Shown piece after piece: positions 46,193-55,949 of a stretch of 64,000 nucleotides of DNA (its first letter is position 1; each line of letters starts with the position of its first letter). A program made the position numbers and the translations under genes. The stretch lies in the NCBI RefSeq assembly GCF_000178855.1, contig NZ_ADVG01000001.1, positions 496,001 through 560,000 on the forward strand, given 5' to 3'. Source of the stretch: Ktedonobacter racemifer DSM 44963 (lineage in GTDB: Bacteria > Chloroflexota > Ktedonobacteria > Ktedonobacterales > Ktedonobacteraceae). The notes under the pieces were generated by a model. The model searched no databases. It was not told where the DNA came from and saw nothing but the letters and a program-made list of their open reading frames with translations.

Positions 46193-48199
46193 ATGCAATT
46201 CTTGGGGCTTGAGATCAGCCACTATCGACTCACACAACGCATCGGGAGTGGCGGTATGGGAGAGGTCTATCTTGCAGAGGACCTGCATCTCTCCCGTCAG
46301 ATAGCCATTAAATTACTACGTATGGATCTTCTTACTACCACAGATACGCACAATCTGCAAACAATGCTGCATCTATTTCAACGTGAAGCTCAGGCTATTT
46401 CTCGTCTCAGTCATCCTCACATTCTCCCTCTGTATGAATATAATGAACAAGACGTCCAGGGTACGAGAATCTCCTACATGGTTATGCCCTTCTGCTCGCA
46501 AGGTTCGCTTGAACAATGGCTGTTGAGGAGGCGGCATCCTCTCACACTTCCTTTAGCAGAAGCTCTTCTCCTCCTGCGTCAAGCAGCGGACGCGTTACAA
46601 TATGCACATGACCACCATATTCTTCATCATGATATCAAACCCCAGAATTTCCTGCTCTCAGAGCAGGGTTCCGCCACCCACCCTCATCTCTTGCTCACCG
46701 ACTTTGGTACGGCGGCAATCATGAATTCCACAACAACTGTCGGAGCGGTCGTACGTGGTACTCCTGCCTATATGCCTCCAGAACAATGGACACACAATAC
46801 CACCTACGCTTCTGACCAATACGCGCTTGCAGTGATGTCCTATTACCTCTTTACAGGACAGATGCCTTTTCATACCACAAGCAATCTAGTAGATCTGATG
46901 AATCAGCATTTCTATTATCAGCCCTCTCCTCCCAGTGTTCTCACACCTTCCTTACCCAAATACATCGATGATGCCATCCTCAAAGCACTTGCCAAAGATC
47001 CGGAACAGCGCTTCCATTGCGTCTCTGACTTTGTAAGCGCGCTGGAAGGTGCTAGCCCAGACGACGCAACCCATTCTTCCCAGATCAGAGTGGACCCTCC
47101 TACCCCGTTCCTGCCAGTGCCCTCTCCCATTGGGGCTCAGCAGGTTGCATCTTCGCAAACATTGCACTCTACTGACACACTCGCTTCTCCGTACCCACTT
47201 TTCACGCCTGTGCACACGCCACCTCCGCCTCCGGTCTCGCCATTCTCAATGCCAGGAACTCTTCTCCCCCCACCAAACGGGTCGGCTTCTCGAAGAAAAC
47301 TGTGGGCTATTGCCATTACCTTGCTGATACTTGTACCTTTGCTCTGCTGCTCCATTCCAAGTCCCATCACGACCTCGCTTCATATGGACCCAGGTATCAC
47401 CGATGCCGCCACCACTACGACTCTCACAGAGACACAGGTTCCAGCCACAACGCCACAAACGAAACCGGGCAAAACAGCCACCAGTGATGCCCAGCAAACA
47501 GCTACAGAGGGTGCCCAACAAACGGCCACCGCCTTTGTCGCGCCTACAGCGACGGCATTGGCGCAGATTCAGGCAACCGCTGTTGCTCAAATTACCCTCA
47601 CTGATGCCACGAAAGGTACTCCTGATTATAGCGATGCGTTGAATGACCCGAACAGAGACAGCACCAGTAGCAAGGGCTGGGTTCAGGACAGCTGGTGCCA
47701 GTTTCAAGGGGATGGATACCATGTCAAACAGTTCGACAGACACAACCAGCATGCCTGCGTGGCTTCTGGAACGTCATATACCAATCCAACGATTTCCGTC
47801 GATATGCGAATTCTCCAGGGGCATAGCGGAGGTATCTTTGTGCATTTCCAAGACAACGGAGGGGTGTATGGAGGTTACCTCTTCGAGATCAGTAGCGCTG
47901 GTGAGTATAAGATCTCAAGCGTGAATTGGCAAGCAAACGTCTTAATCGGCTGGGCCGCCTCATCGGCTATTAAGATGGGTGAAAAAAACACGTTTGCAGT
48001 CATCACATGTGGGCATCATTTTAAATTTTATGTCAATAATGCATTCCTAGGGCAAACTTCAGATGATAAGAATTCCTATATCTCATCATCTCCCATTGCT
48101 CTCGCTGCTCTCGCCGACAATTCACCCACCGAAATCATCTACAGCAACCTGAAGGTCTATCCATCTATTTGCCCATCCATTACGCAAAAAGATATATAG
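46193..48199 (+). CDS. membrane Ser/Thr protein kinase (PknB-like) with extracytoplasmic LamG/DUF1080-like domain
   Basis: 668 residues. The kinase domain spans about 10-285: glycine loop IGSGGMGEVYLAEDLHLSRQ, Lys in IAIKLLR, catalytic loop HILHHDIKPQNFLL (HHD rather than HRD), DFGTAAIM, and GTPAYMPPEQW. After it comes a Pro/Ser-rich linker, a membrane helix near 365-387 (KLWAIAITLLILVPLLCC), a Thr/Ala/Gln-rich stalk with repeats like AQQTATEGAQQTATAFVAPT, and a jelly-roll domain (residues 485-660) typical of LamG/3-keto-disaccharide hydrolase folds. The His-for-Arg change in HRD removes the residue that contacts the activation-loop phosphate, as in RD-minus kinases, so it may be constitutively active. 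The sensor domain faces outward and could bind a sugar. No phosphatase partner is adjacent. Confidence 0.85.
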   Translation: MQFLGLEISHYRLTQRIGSGGMGEVYLAEDLHLSRQIAIKLLRMDLLTTTDTHNLQTMLHLFQREAQAISRLSHPHILPLYEYNEQDVQGTRISYMVMPFCSQGSLEQWLLRRRHPLTLPLAEALLLLRQAADALQYAHDHHILHHDIKPQNFLLSEQGSATHPHLLLTDFGTAAIMNSTTTVGAVVRGTPAYMPPEQWTHNTTYASDQYALAVMSYYLFTGQMPFHTTSNLVDLMNQHFYYQPSPPSVLTPSLPKYIDDAILKALAKDPEQRFHCVSDFVSALEGASPDDATHSSQIRVDPPTPFLPVPSPIGAQQVASSQTLHSTDTLASPYPLFTPVHTPPPPPVSPFSMPGTLLPPPNGSASRRKLWAIAITLLILVPLLCCSIPSPITTSLHMDPGITDAATTTTLTETQVPATTPQTKPGKTATSDAQQTATEGAQQTATAFVAPTATALAQIQATAVAQITLTDATKGTPDYSDALNDPNRDSTSSKGWVQDSWCQFQGDGYHVKQFDRHNQHACVASGTSYTNPTISVDMRILQGHSGGIFVHFQDNGGVYGGYLFEISSAGEYKISSVNWQANVLIGWAASSAIKMGEKNTFAVITCGHHFKFYVNNAFLGQTSDDKNSYISSSPIALAALADNSPTEIIYSNLKVYPSICPSITQKDI

Positions 48200-48719
48200 G
48201 CCTCTGAGACGTAGCAAACGAATTTTGCACGCTTAGGAGGATAGAGCTTAGCAGAAGCCGAATTTCGTTGTTTTAGAGAATATGAGTAGAAGGGCAATTT
48301 CACATTGCGCTGGTCGCTGCTCAAGCATCTTTCGTTATCTTCTAGCAGAGCAGCGCCTCTGAAGGCCCCTGGCTTTGAAAGCTGATCCTTATACACATTT
48401 AACAAAGTGATTTCTTCACCAGGCTGAAGAAGCTGTCTGAAAAAGAAGAGCTGGCAACCAGGGACATGAAAGCTCATGTTTAACAGGGCACTTCTGATGT
48501 TGCCTCTCGTTTGCCAATGTTAAATGTGTAGAAAAGACAGGCCTCAAGGCTGGGGTCTCCAGAGGCTGAGGTGCAGATGAATATATGAAGAGATCTCCTA
48601 GTATGCCTTATGCTGCTGGTTTTCCTCTAATTGTTCAGATAAATGTGGGGAGATACCTCCCAAAACATTCTCACGGGTGAGAGTTGCTGTGGAGGAATGC
48701 CCTTCATTTCCCGGCTTTT
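48200..48719. other. no gene; weak inverted-repeat element
   Basis: TACACATTTAAC (48392-48403) and its exact inverse (48519-48530) lie 115 bp apart with C/T- and G/A-rich flanks resembling the MITE at 52572-52838 (CTTATACAC core). Possibly a diverged member of that family. No coding family seen. Confidence 0.4.
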
Positions 48720-49334
48720 TTAAGATTCTGTAGCAGCCAATTCAATGCAAGCTGAATTGGCCTGCTGGACAGAAAAGAGCTCAGAATGGTAAGACGCACC
48801 AACCCACTGGCGCATACGTGTATGCTCAGGATGCTTGGAATTCCGCAATGCCTCAAGGAAAGACGTGTATCCACCTATCCCACCGACATCCTCTGGAGGA
48901 CATGTCCGTTCACCAGCGAGGCACCGAGGCGTGATCCAAAAAGCATCCTCATTTCTGTTTTCATCTTGGAGATACTCGATCTTTTCAATCGTAATCTGGT
49001 GCATCCAACTATCTCCCAGGTCATATGCGTAGGTCAACGTCAGCCACTCAGCCCAGACAGTTGCATCAAGTTTTGTGCGTCGGCTATCCCTGATGCGCAT
49101 ATCTGCATTATCCCAATCAGGATCAGGAAGACCATACACCATTGTTTTCTTATTGATAGTTAACCTGAACAAATAGAGATGGGCGTTCTCCCATCCCATC
49201 ACCACCTGAAGCATTTTATGGAGGGTATGAAGACTAATGGCACCAGGCACCACTATTTTGCGCCAAATTGGTGGCTCAATGTCAGTCAACTGGACGTGCA
49301 GATAATAGCGGCTCTCTGACTGATAACTTCCCAA
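48720..49334 (-). CDS. plasmid pRiA4b ORF-3 family protein
   Basis: 204 residues. The family pattern is complete: YYLHVQLTDIEPPIWRKIVV, LHTLHKMLQVVMGWENAHLY, TYAYDLGDSWMHQITIEKIE and PRCLAGERTCPPEDVGGIGG with the conserved Cys pair. It matches the IS1096 TnpR-like fold, found on plasmids and in mobile regions; its function is not known. Stand-alone gene with no obvious operon. Intact. Confidence 0.85.
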   Translation of the reverse strand: MGSYQSESRYYLHVQLTDIEPPIWRKIVVPGAISLHTLHKMLQVVMGWENAHLYLFRLTINKKTMVYGLPDPDWDNADMRIRDSRRTKLDATVWAEWLTLTYAYDLGDSWMHQITIEKIEYLQDENRNEDAFWITPRCLAGERTCPPEDVGGIGGYTSFLEALRNSKHPEHTRMRQWVGASYHSELFSVQQANSACIELAATES

Positions 49335-49530
49335 GTGCGTCTCCTCTTCTACATGTGCTGTTTCCTAGTATAGCAGATAAGCGCAGAAAAGATTGAGTTA
49401 GAGCGACAAAAAAAGATACTCTCCAACCATTCTATCTCTCATTGCGCTCTGAATGATTGATGCCACCTGGTATGTATCTCCTAATGCCTGCAAAAGCATT
49501 CTGTGAAGATCTAGTGATAGTAATTGTGAC

Positions 49531-49634
49531 AGGAGAGGGCTTGAGCCCGCCGCAAGCCACGGTTCTTTAGACCGTGGTGAGGCGTGTTATTGGGCTTTAG
49601 CCCTTGTAAAATATAGTACTATATAGAACACATG
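49531..49634. repeat. left end of a TnpB element with hairpins
   Basis: Three short hairpins occur in order: GGGCTTGAGCCC (49537-49548), CCACGGTtctttagACCGTGG (49557-49577) and GGGCTTTAGCCC (49592-49603), followed by the palindrome ATAGTACTAT. IS200/IS605 ends have such sub-terminal hairpins. The GGGCTTTAGCCC unit recurs at 52579-52590. Confidence 0.5.
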
Positions 49635-49706
49635 TTTGACAATTTCACATCAGTCTGGTATTCTCGAAGAGAGATACCATATATTTTGCGAGAGGAGGTA
49701 CTGAAC

Positions 49707-51240
49707 ATGGCAAAAGCCACGAAAACCATCAGGCAGGCATTACACTATCCACCGCAGTATGCTGCCTACTTCGCGGCAAACCAGGTCCTCTTCAATCGCG
49801 TCGTGGCCTTTTATTTCGACTGTATCCAGGCACACGAAGGTCTTCTTTCCCTCAACAATAAGGAGGCCCTCACGGCCCTGGAGAGACTCACCCATGTAAC
49901 GGGTGCCAACCCCAATCCGATCATGCCACTCACCGATCTCGCGCCAGATATCCCTGCTCTGTTCCGACGCGCTGCTATCAATGCCGCGCTCGGCTCGGGT
50001 CGCTCCTTCTTCTCCTCTCTCAAAACATGGCGAGCACATAAGCAGAAACACGAAGCCAAACAAACGAAGAAGGGCAAGAGGAGGCCGTTCAGGGTGCGGT
50101 CACCAGTCCCGCCCCGATCATGGAAGAAGTCGGCTCCCTTCTACGCAAGCCTTTGGCGCGAGCGTTGTACCCGTTCTATCATGCTCAAAGTCTGGACCGG
50201 CTCGTGCTGGTCCTGGCTCAAACTACACACGCTCGGTCGCGATCTCCCTGATGATGATCTGATGGGCAGTCCGCAACTCGTCCGCAAGGGAGATCGCTGG
50301 TGGTTGCATACCCCTCTCGAAAAGACATTCGAGGCGCCCGCAAAAGTCAGAGAGCAACTCACCGCCGCCGATACACGTCTCTGCGCGGTGGATCTCAATC
50401 TTGATCATCACGTAGCTGTGTGCAGCGTCCAGACCGTTGACGGCACCATCCTGGCTACTTCCTTCATTGGGAATGGCACAGCGGTATCGGGCACAAGGCG
50501 CGCAACTGCTTGGACGTATTGCGCGCAACCGATCACAGACTGGCATCATTGCCGAGAACGAACAGGACAATGCCGACCTCTGGGCCAAAATCAGGCACGT
50601 GGACGAACAGAGCGCGCACCTGGTGAGCGCTCGCATTGTCCAGTTCGCTACCAAGCACGAGGCAAGTATTCTCGTCTTCGAGCATCTAGGCAACCTGCAA
50701 CCAGAGCAGGGCACGTATTCGCGTCGGGGCAATACCAAACGGGCCTACTGGATGAAGGGCCGCATGTTCCGCTACGCAAAGTACAAGGCGTGGAATGGAG
50801 GCGGTATCATCACGGCCCGTGTGAATCCGCGCAATACCAGCCGGCAATGCCATCGTTGTCATGGCCTGGTCGTGCGCTACAACCAGGGACAACCCCAGGA
50901 GGGCTATACTCCCGGCGCCGCCCTCTGCTTCTGCCCACAGTGCCAGATGCGCGACCATGCCGACAGAAATGCCAGCCTGAGAGTCGGACAGCGCTTGATC
51001 GAGCGTACGCAAGCCCCTTTGAAGGAAAAGCCTCATGCTCTGACGCGACGTGCGAAGAGGGAGCCGAAAGGCTCAGGTGTTGGGATCTCCCAGGATGCCA
51101 AACGCCAGATGGGACCATCTCTCCCCGCGGCAAGGCGTGGAGATCATGCCAACGGGCATGGCACCGCCCAGAGAGGAAGGCGCCGGATGGGCGCGCCCCT
51201 CTCAGATATTGCGTCCCAACTACGGATTCACTTTGAGTAG
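49707..51240 (+). pseudogene. tnpB: TnpB (IS200/IS605-type), one frameshift
   Basis: About 510 codons from ATG 49707 (MAKATKTIRQALHYPPQYAA) with GAGAGGAGG upstream. The first RuvC motif is AADTRLCAVDLNLDHHVAVC. At about 50470 the frame slips inside GGAATGGCACAGCGG; the sense resumes as QLLGRIARNRSQTGIIAENE, ASILVFEHLGNLQPEQGTYS (Glu), CHRCHGLVVRYNQGQ..., CFCPQCQMRDHADRNASLRV with zinc finger and final Asp. One corrected base restores a full-length nuclease. Left-end hairpins lie at 49531-49634; a right-end hairpin CGGCTTTAGCCG is at 51298-51309. It is a different branch from the 1690 and 23879 copies. No tnpA present. Confidence 0.8.
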
Positions 51241-51397
51241 TGGCTACGCCACCTATCTCACGAATCCGACTACGGCACAGTGTCAGAAGCTGCTCGGCTT
51301 TAGCCGACGCGGAGTGTCACACAGTATCTTAAAGTGATGACGCATATGCCTATGTGCCATCCGTTCAATCTCCCCCACCAGCATCTTTTCGCACTTC

Positions 51398-51500
51398 CCG
51401 GCGTGAAATACCAGTTTCTTGCCAGGCACAAGGACGAGTATTCGATCACGCTGATGTGTCAGGCGCTTGAGGTCTCTGTGAGTAGCTAGTATGCCTCACA
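51398..51500 (+). pseudogene. IS3-family OrfB N-terminal fragment
   Basis: VKYQFLARHKDEYSITLMCQ followed by ALEVSVSS, then TAG and YAS. IS3 OrfB proteins open with this type of sequence (Y-F-x-x-H-x-EY-x-x-x-x-MCxALxVSxSGYY). Only about 35 codons remain; the integrase core is gone. Confidence 0.6.
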
Positions 51501-51535
51501 TACTTGACCCGTCAACCACCACCAGCGAGGAGATG

Positions 51536-52333
51536 CTACAGTTCGCTGTCCTCCCATTGCTCTCTGAGCACGGCAATCGCTGTCCCAACCTCGGCGGCAA
51601 AGTCATGCCAGTTACATTCAATCGCAATACGCTGGTCATACCTACCTTGCCGTAAGACGGAGAAATAGGGACGGAAGTCTTCACCATGCACGCCTGGAGC
51701 GCTACGTCCCTCAAACTCAGCGACATGAAAATGTCCCAGCAAGGGCACAACAGGACGCAACTCCTCCGGACCATCATGATTTTTGGTCATGTGGAATGTA
51801 TCTGCCTGCAAGCGCGCCCCCGTATCACGGATACGAGAGATCAAGGCAGCACCCTCCTCAAGCGTGTTTACCACATTCGTAACGGCATAATCCATTGGCT
51901 GTAAGGTGATCTGGATTCCATGCTCACGGGCCCGGCAATTCCAGGTTGCAAGATACTCCTCGACCTGCCGCAAAGCGTCAGCATGATCATGCCCTTCTGG
52001 ACATGACCTGGCACCAGCACTCCCCAGACAGATCACCCGAATACCGACCTGTTCAGAACGACGTAGGACCGTCCTGACGTAGCGCTCCAGCCGTGCCTGG
52101 TCCATATGACTGCTGGCCGTTCTCACAAGCCGGAAATCACCTGGTAGAAACGAGTAGCCGGTCTCCACAGGTACAGGTAAAGCACGCACCTCACGCAAGA
52201 GCGCCTCGAAGTCCTCTTGTGGTTGCTCAGGCACAAGCAGTTGCTGAATATTCGCTTCAATGAAATCAAAGGAGACCGTTGAAAGCGGAAGCGCGGCAAC
52301 TGCTTGGATCGATGTACAGATACCAAATTTCAT
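51536..52333 (-). CDS. sugar phosphate isomerase/epimerase (xylose-isomerase-like TIM barrel)
   Basis: 265 residues. MKFGICTSIQAVAALPLSTV starts the barrel. Metal-ligand candidates follow the family order: the Glu in FDFIEANIQQLL, then a His/Glu region around EEYLATWNCRAREHGIQITL, Asp in ARLQADTFHM, His in LGHFHVAEFEGRSAPG, and the C-terminal Glu in RIAIECNWHDFA. It resembles AP-endonuclease-2-like isomerases that act on sugars or inositols; the substrate is not set. A single gene with no transporter or dehydrogenase nearby. Intact. Confidence 0.8.
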   Translation of the reverse strand: MKFGICTSIQAVAALPLSTVSFDFIEANIQQLLVPEQPQEDFEALLREVRALPVPVETGYSFLPGDFRLVRTASSHMDQARLERYVRTVLRRSEQVGIRVICLGSAGARSCPEGHDHADALRQVEEYLATWNCRAREHGIQITLQPMDYAVTNVVNTLEEGAALISRIRDTGARLQADTFHMTKNHDGPEELRPVVPLLGHFHVAEFEGRSAPGVHGEDFRPYFSVLRQGRYDQRIAIECNWHDFAAEVGTAIAVLREQWEDSEL

Positions 52334-52571
52334 AGTAAACGTTCACCCATCTTCATTTGCAAGGATCAGAGCGTAAGTGACAAAACCAGTTTTCTACAGA
52401 CAATCAGCATTGCTATACATTCCCATACTACAAAATCTGATCACTTTCTGCAAATGTTTGCACACCTGAGAATCTCGTTAAACTGCCTTCTGCCTTCCCT
52501 TCATACGAAAGTTGAGTGCCAAAATAGTAATCGTTTTCTATACAAGCCTTGATTTATCGAACGGCGCCGTA

Positions 52572-52838
52572 AAACCCTGGGCTTTAGCCCTGTCACTTAT
52601 ACACAAATATGCGATCTTGAGAAAGAACACGGAAGCGATGCGCTGCAGGTGCCTCGTTTTTCCCCACACGAGAGGTGACACACGTTCGGTGAAAACGTCG
52701 CTTGTCTCGCCAAGCTGAAAGCACATCATTGTGCATCAAGGGGCGTTTTTTCAACACCTTTCCCTCGCATCATTCTGAGGATCTTCTACAAACGTTCATA
52801 TTTGTGTATAAGTGACAGGCTTAAAACTCAGGGGTTTC
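52572..52838. repeat. 266-bp MITE-like element
   Basis: CCTGTCACTTATACACAAATATG is at 52589-52611 and its exact inverse at 52797-52819; outside it the arms remain similar (AAACCC...GGC/TTTTA), giving about 40-bp imperfect terminal repeats. No open frame lies within. A diverged relative may be at 48362-48570. Confidence 0.6.
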
Positions 52839-52906
52839 CAGAAGCGGAGATTCTATGATTTTTTCCTTGCAACAAAGCTTTTTGGCCCTAGAGGCCAATG
52901 GACCTC

Positions 52907-53485
52907 CTAGTCCGGGCTGGGTATGGTGATAATGATCGTGATGACAGTATCAGCGCTTATAGGATAATCTTTGAGATGAGCCTTGAAGGTTCCTGTACGA
53001 TGGAAGACGAGTGATGTGGAGGTGTAAGGTGCAACCGTAAACGGTGCAAAACCATCTGCTGTATCGCTTACGAGCGTCTGGGCGTTGGCCGAATCATTCT
53101 GAATATACACAACTCCTTTTGCCCGAGGAGGTACATTCAAGATCGTCTGGGTAATTTTGGCGACCGGGCGATCAACAGCAGAGTGAATGGTTGTGAGATT
53201 GTCCCCCTGGGCGTCCCGGTTTATAGGATTACCGCTACTCCCTACCGTTGCGGCAAAATCTGCTTGGTTCACAGTTGAAGTAGTTGTGGGGGTCGCTGTT
53301 ATTTCCGTGCTAACGTTAGAAGTGGGTGTGAGAGTCGTTGTTGTTTTCGTCTGCACAGTCTGCATATCGGTAGGGGTACCTGTAATAGATGTTTTACTAT
53401 TCGATCCACAAGCGGCTACAAGGAGAAGAAAAAACACGCAACCAATAATAGGCATTTTTAATAATATTTTTTTCATCATTATCAT
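52907..53485 (-). CDS. lipoprotein with cupredoxin-like C-terminal domain
   Basis: 192 residues from ATG 53485 with AAAGGA upstream. The lipoprotein signal is good: basic start, hydrophobic core and lipobox LLVAAC with Cys about residue 26. A Thr-rich stalk (TKTTTTLTPTSNVSTEITAT) follows. The C-terminal 110 residues (VPPRAKGVVYIQNDSANAQT, LVSDTADGFAPFTVAPYTST, FHRTGTFKAHLKDYPISADT) have the strand order of plastocyanin-like folds, but no Cys/Met copper ligands are seen, so it probably does not bind copper. It is anchored on the outer face of the membrane. Role unknown. Intact. Confidence 0.7.
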   Translation of the reverse strand: MIMMKKILLKMPIIGCVFFLLLVAACGSNSKTSITGTPTDMQTVQTKTTTTLTPTSNVSTEITATPTTTSTVNQADFAATVGSSGNPINRDAQGDNLTTIHSAVDRPVAKITQTILNVPPRAKGVVYIQNDSANAQTLVSDTADGFAPFTVAPYTSTSLVFHRTGTFKAHLKDYPISADTVITIIITIPSPD

Positions 53486-53936
53486 AAAATCCTTTTGTTA
53501 TATGAAAATCGTGCACGGAAAGTGTGTATTTAGTAATGAAAGTGTAACACGCAATCCCAGGAATTACTGTGCATCAGATCACTTTTGGTAGCAGCAAGCT
53601 TGTGGGAGATCCATTGTGCGCTGAGATGAAATTGCCCTTCTTGCAATTTTTGACCAATGCTGGCGATGCCAGCACGCATTTTCGCCATAGGGAGCTGCCA
53701 GCCGAGGATTGGCAGGAAATTACCTGGATCAATGTCCGACTTGCCAGCTACCAGGCATACCACTTCGCGAATGTTAGCACACCTTCTTCTCCGGTCGTGA
53801 CTAGTCAACCAAGCTGAATTTGACAGAGGCGAGGGTCACTCGTGCTCCTCCTCACCCTTTTTTGCCCCTCTATAAAGAATAGGTCGCTAGTGCGCCTCGC
53901 AGAGGAGATTATTCACTAGGTATTGTGAGGAAGGAC
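53486..53936. other. intergenic; no sure gene
   Basis: A short frame on the plus strand (53569-53817) and one on the minus strand (53808-53530) overlap; neither fits a family or has a good ribosome site. I leave both out. The leader of the SMI1/KNR4 gene lies at its end. Confidence 0.4.
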
Positions 53937-54497
53937 ATGGAAAACATGCAGGGAATCTGGAAGCGTATCGAAGCGTGGCTCAAGGATAATGCTCCAGAGA
54001 TCCTGGATACCCTGATAGAGGGAGCCACAGACGATGATCTCCAGGAGATTGAAGCAGAGATGGGTATGAGACTCCCTGAGGGTGTAAAAGCTTCATGGCA
54101 AACCTACAATGGGACCTTCGATGCGTTCATCGATGGTTGGCGCCTTCATAATCTTGATGAGGTGGTGCAGCAACGGCAGTTCATGATTGACCTCTTTCGT
54201 GATAATGAGGAATGGTGGAATCCCAAATGGCTCCCGCTTGCCTCCGATGGATGTGGTGATATGATTTGCATTGATCTGGCGCCAGTAGCTTTCTATGATA
54301 CACCATCTCCCCAGGAACAGGTAGGGCAAATCTTTGTGTTTTGGCACGATGATGTGGACCATTGGCTCGCCCCGAGTTTCCAGGCCCTCTTCGCTGCCTT
54401 CACTGAGCACCTTGAGGCTGGCAAATATAAGATAGATGAGTTTGGAGGGCTCAAGAGCGATAATCTCCTGTTCTGGAAACCTCTCAAGGATGCCTGA
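53937..54497 (+). CDS. SMI1/KNR4 (SUKH) family protein
   Basis: 186 residues from ATG 53937 (MENMQGIWKRIEAWLKDNAP), since GAGGAAGG lies directly upstream; an earlier in-frame GTG at 53925 overlaps that site. The SUKH fold is visible: GATDDDLQEIEAEMGMRLPE, VKASWQTYNGTFDAFIDGWR, WLPLASDGCGDMICIDLAPV and GQIFVFWHDDVDHWLAPSFQ followed by FAAFTEHLEAGKY. SUKH proteins often are immunity factors for polymorphic toxins, but many are stand-alone. No toxin is next to it; the neighbour is a WD40 protein in convergent orientation. Confidence 0.85.
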   Translation: MENMQGIWKRIEAWLKDNAPEILDTLIEGATDDDLQEIEAEMGMRLPEGVKASWQTYNGTFDAFIDGWRLHNLDEVVQQRQFMIDLFRDNEEWWNPKWLPLASDGCGDMICIDLAPVAFYDTPSPQEQVGQIFVFWHDDVDHWLAPSFQALFAAFTEHLEAGKYKIDEFGGLKSDNLLFWKPLKDA

Positions 54498-54522
54498 GAA
54501 GACAGAGTATTCTGGTCAAGGA

Positions 54523-55824
54523 TCAACGTTTTTTTCCCCAAATCTTGATCGACAGACTGCCGCTGGCAATGAACCGACTATCGGGACTGATGGCAAGGCT
54601 GTAGACAGGACCTGCATGGCCCGGTAAGGTACGAATAGTTTCTTGAGCGCCGTAGAGATTCCATTCCTTGATGGTTTTGTCTTCGCTACTACTGATGACT
54701 GTTTGCCATGTGGGATGAAACGCTACTGAACGGACGGGCCCGGCATGACCCGTGAAGGTGGAAATGAGCCTCCCGTCGTCGGCCCCCCACCACTTCATGG
54801 TCCTATCTGCACTCCCACTCATCAGCATCGTTGAGCTGATGGAAAATTGCCTGTCGTTCACCATGATCAAAGACAACACTTTCCCGCTGTGGTCTCTGAG
54901 GGTACGGAGAAGTTTTCGAGTGTGAGCGTGCCATAAGCGAATCACGCCGACCTCGTCTCCACTCGCAATGATCTGGTGATCGGGACTCATGGCAACGCTG
55001 TAAAGAGGACTTGGATGGTCGATAAAGGACGGCTTCTGCCGTCCGGTCTGCAGGTCCCAGGGTCTGACCGTCTGGTCAATGCTCGCGCTGACCAGGGTTT
55101 GTCCGTCAGTGCTCAGCGCAAGGGCGCGCACTCCATTGCCATGACCTTCAAGAGCGCGCAAGAGTTTCCCGCTCTGAGGATCCCAGAGTTTGATCGCGCT
55201 GTCCTGTCCACCACTGACCAGAAGCCCTCCGCTCGGGCTCCAGACAAGAGCGAACACGCCGCCGACATGACCCGTGAGGGTGTGCAGCAAGTGGCCGTGC
55301 GAAGGATCCCAAAGCTTGATGGAGCCATCGATGCTGCCGCTGGCAAGGATCTGCCCATCGGGACGAAAGGCAAGGCAACGCACCCAACTCGTATGACCCT
55401 TAAGCGTCTGCACGACCGCATCTTCTTTCACTTCCTCCGTCAAGAGATCCGCGACCAGGGTTAAAAATGCTCTCAGATCCTCTTCGGAAGCGGATTGACC
55501 GTGGATGTCACGAACGGGCTGGCTCGGATATGCGAGTTCTTGTCGAATGTCGGCAACGATGCGAGCCAATTGCTCCCGGCTCTCTCGGTTGCGGAACATG
55601 CTAGCAATACGCCAAGCATCTGCCTGGGGCTTCTGAGAGAAGATCGTGCCGTATAAGACCAGGCTGAGAGATCCCCCCCATTTCTCGGTGAGTGATCGAC
55701 CTGGGAGCTGGGCAAAGTGGCGATAACATGTAGGACAGCGGTAGAAAGTGATCTTTGCATCGGATTCGGGCAGCAGTTCTAATGGACAATGTCGACAGGA
55801 CAAGCAGGTAGCTTTTGAAGTCAC
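54523..55824 (-). CDS. WD40-repeat protein with N-terminal zinc ribbon
   Basis: 433 residues from GTG 55824 with GAGGAGGAG upstream. CLSCRHCPLELLPESDAKIT and YRCPTCYRHF form a Cys4 zinc ribbon (residues 8-35). A helical linker with ESREQLARIVADIRQELAYP follows, then seven WD40 blades from residue 140 to the end (LKGHTSWVRCLAFRPDGQIL, LTGHVGGVFALVWSPSGGLL, FTGHAGPVRSVAFHPTWQTV and so on), ending SLSIKIWGKKR. Unlike the protein at 13794 it has no membrane helices, so it is a cytoplasmic propeller. Such proteins serve as scaffolds; the partner is unknown. Intact, convergent with the SMI1/KNR4 gene. Confidence 0.85.
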   Translation of the reverse strand: MTSKATCLSCRHCPLELLPESDAKITFYRCPTCYRHFAQLPGRSLTEKWGGSLSLVLYGTIFSQKPQADAWRIASMFRNRESREQLARIVADIRQELAYPSQPVRDIHGQSASEEDLRAFLTLVADLLTEEVKEDAVVQTLKGHTSWVRCLAFRPDGQILASGSIDGSIKLWDPSHGHLLHTLTGHVGGVFALVWSPSGGLLVSGGQDSAIKLWDPQSGKLLRALEGHGNGVRALALSTDGQTLVSASIDQTVRPWDLQTGRQKPSFIDHPSPLYSVAMSPDHQIIASGDEVGVIRLWHAHTRKLLRTLRDHSGKVLSLIMVNDRQFSISSTMLMSGSADRTMKWWGADDGRLISTFTGHAGPVRSVAFHPTWQTVISSSEDKTIKEWNLYGAQETIRTLPGHAGPVYSLAISPDSRFIASGSLSIKIWGKKR

Positions 55825-55949
55825 GCGATCTCCTCCTCAGAAGAAAACAGAAGCGCTTCATGGCCTTGCGCGAGCGTATTCCCAGATACATCATAGCATT
55901 TTCTATGCCTCTATGTGGCAGGTTCCTTCTACTCGTAGCTGAAGGAGAG

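Noticed and set aside
53530..53817. Overlapping short frames on both strands
   Set aside because: No family, no good ribosome site, and neither choice is favoured.
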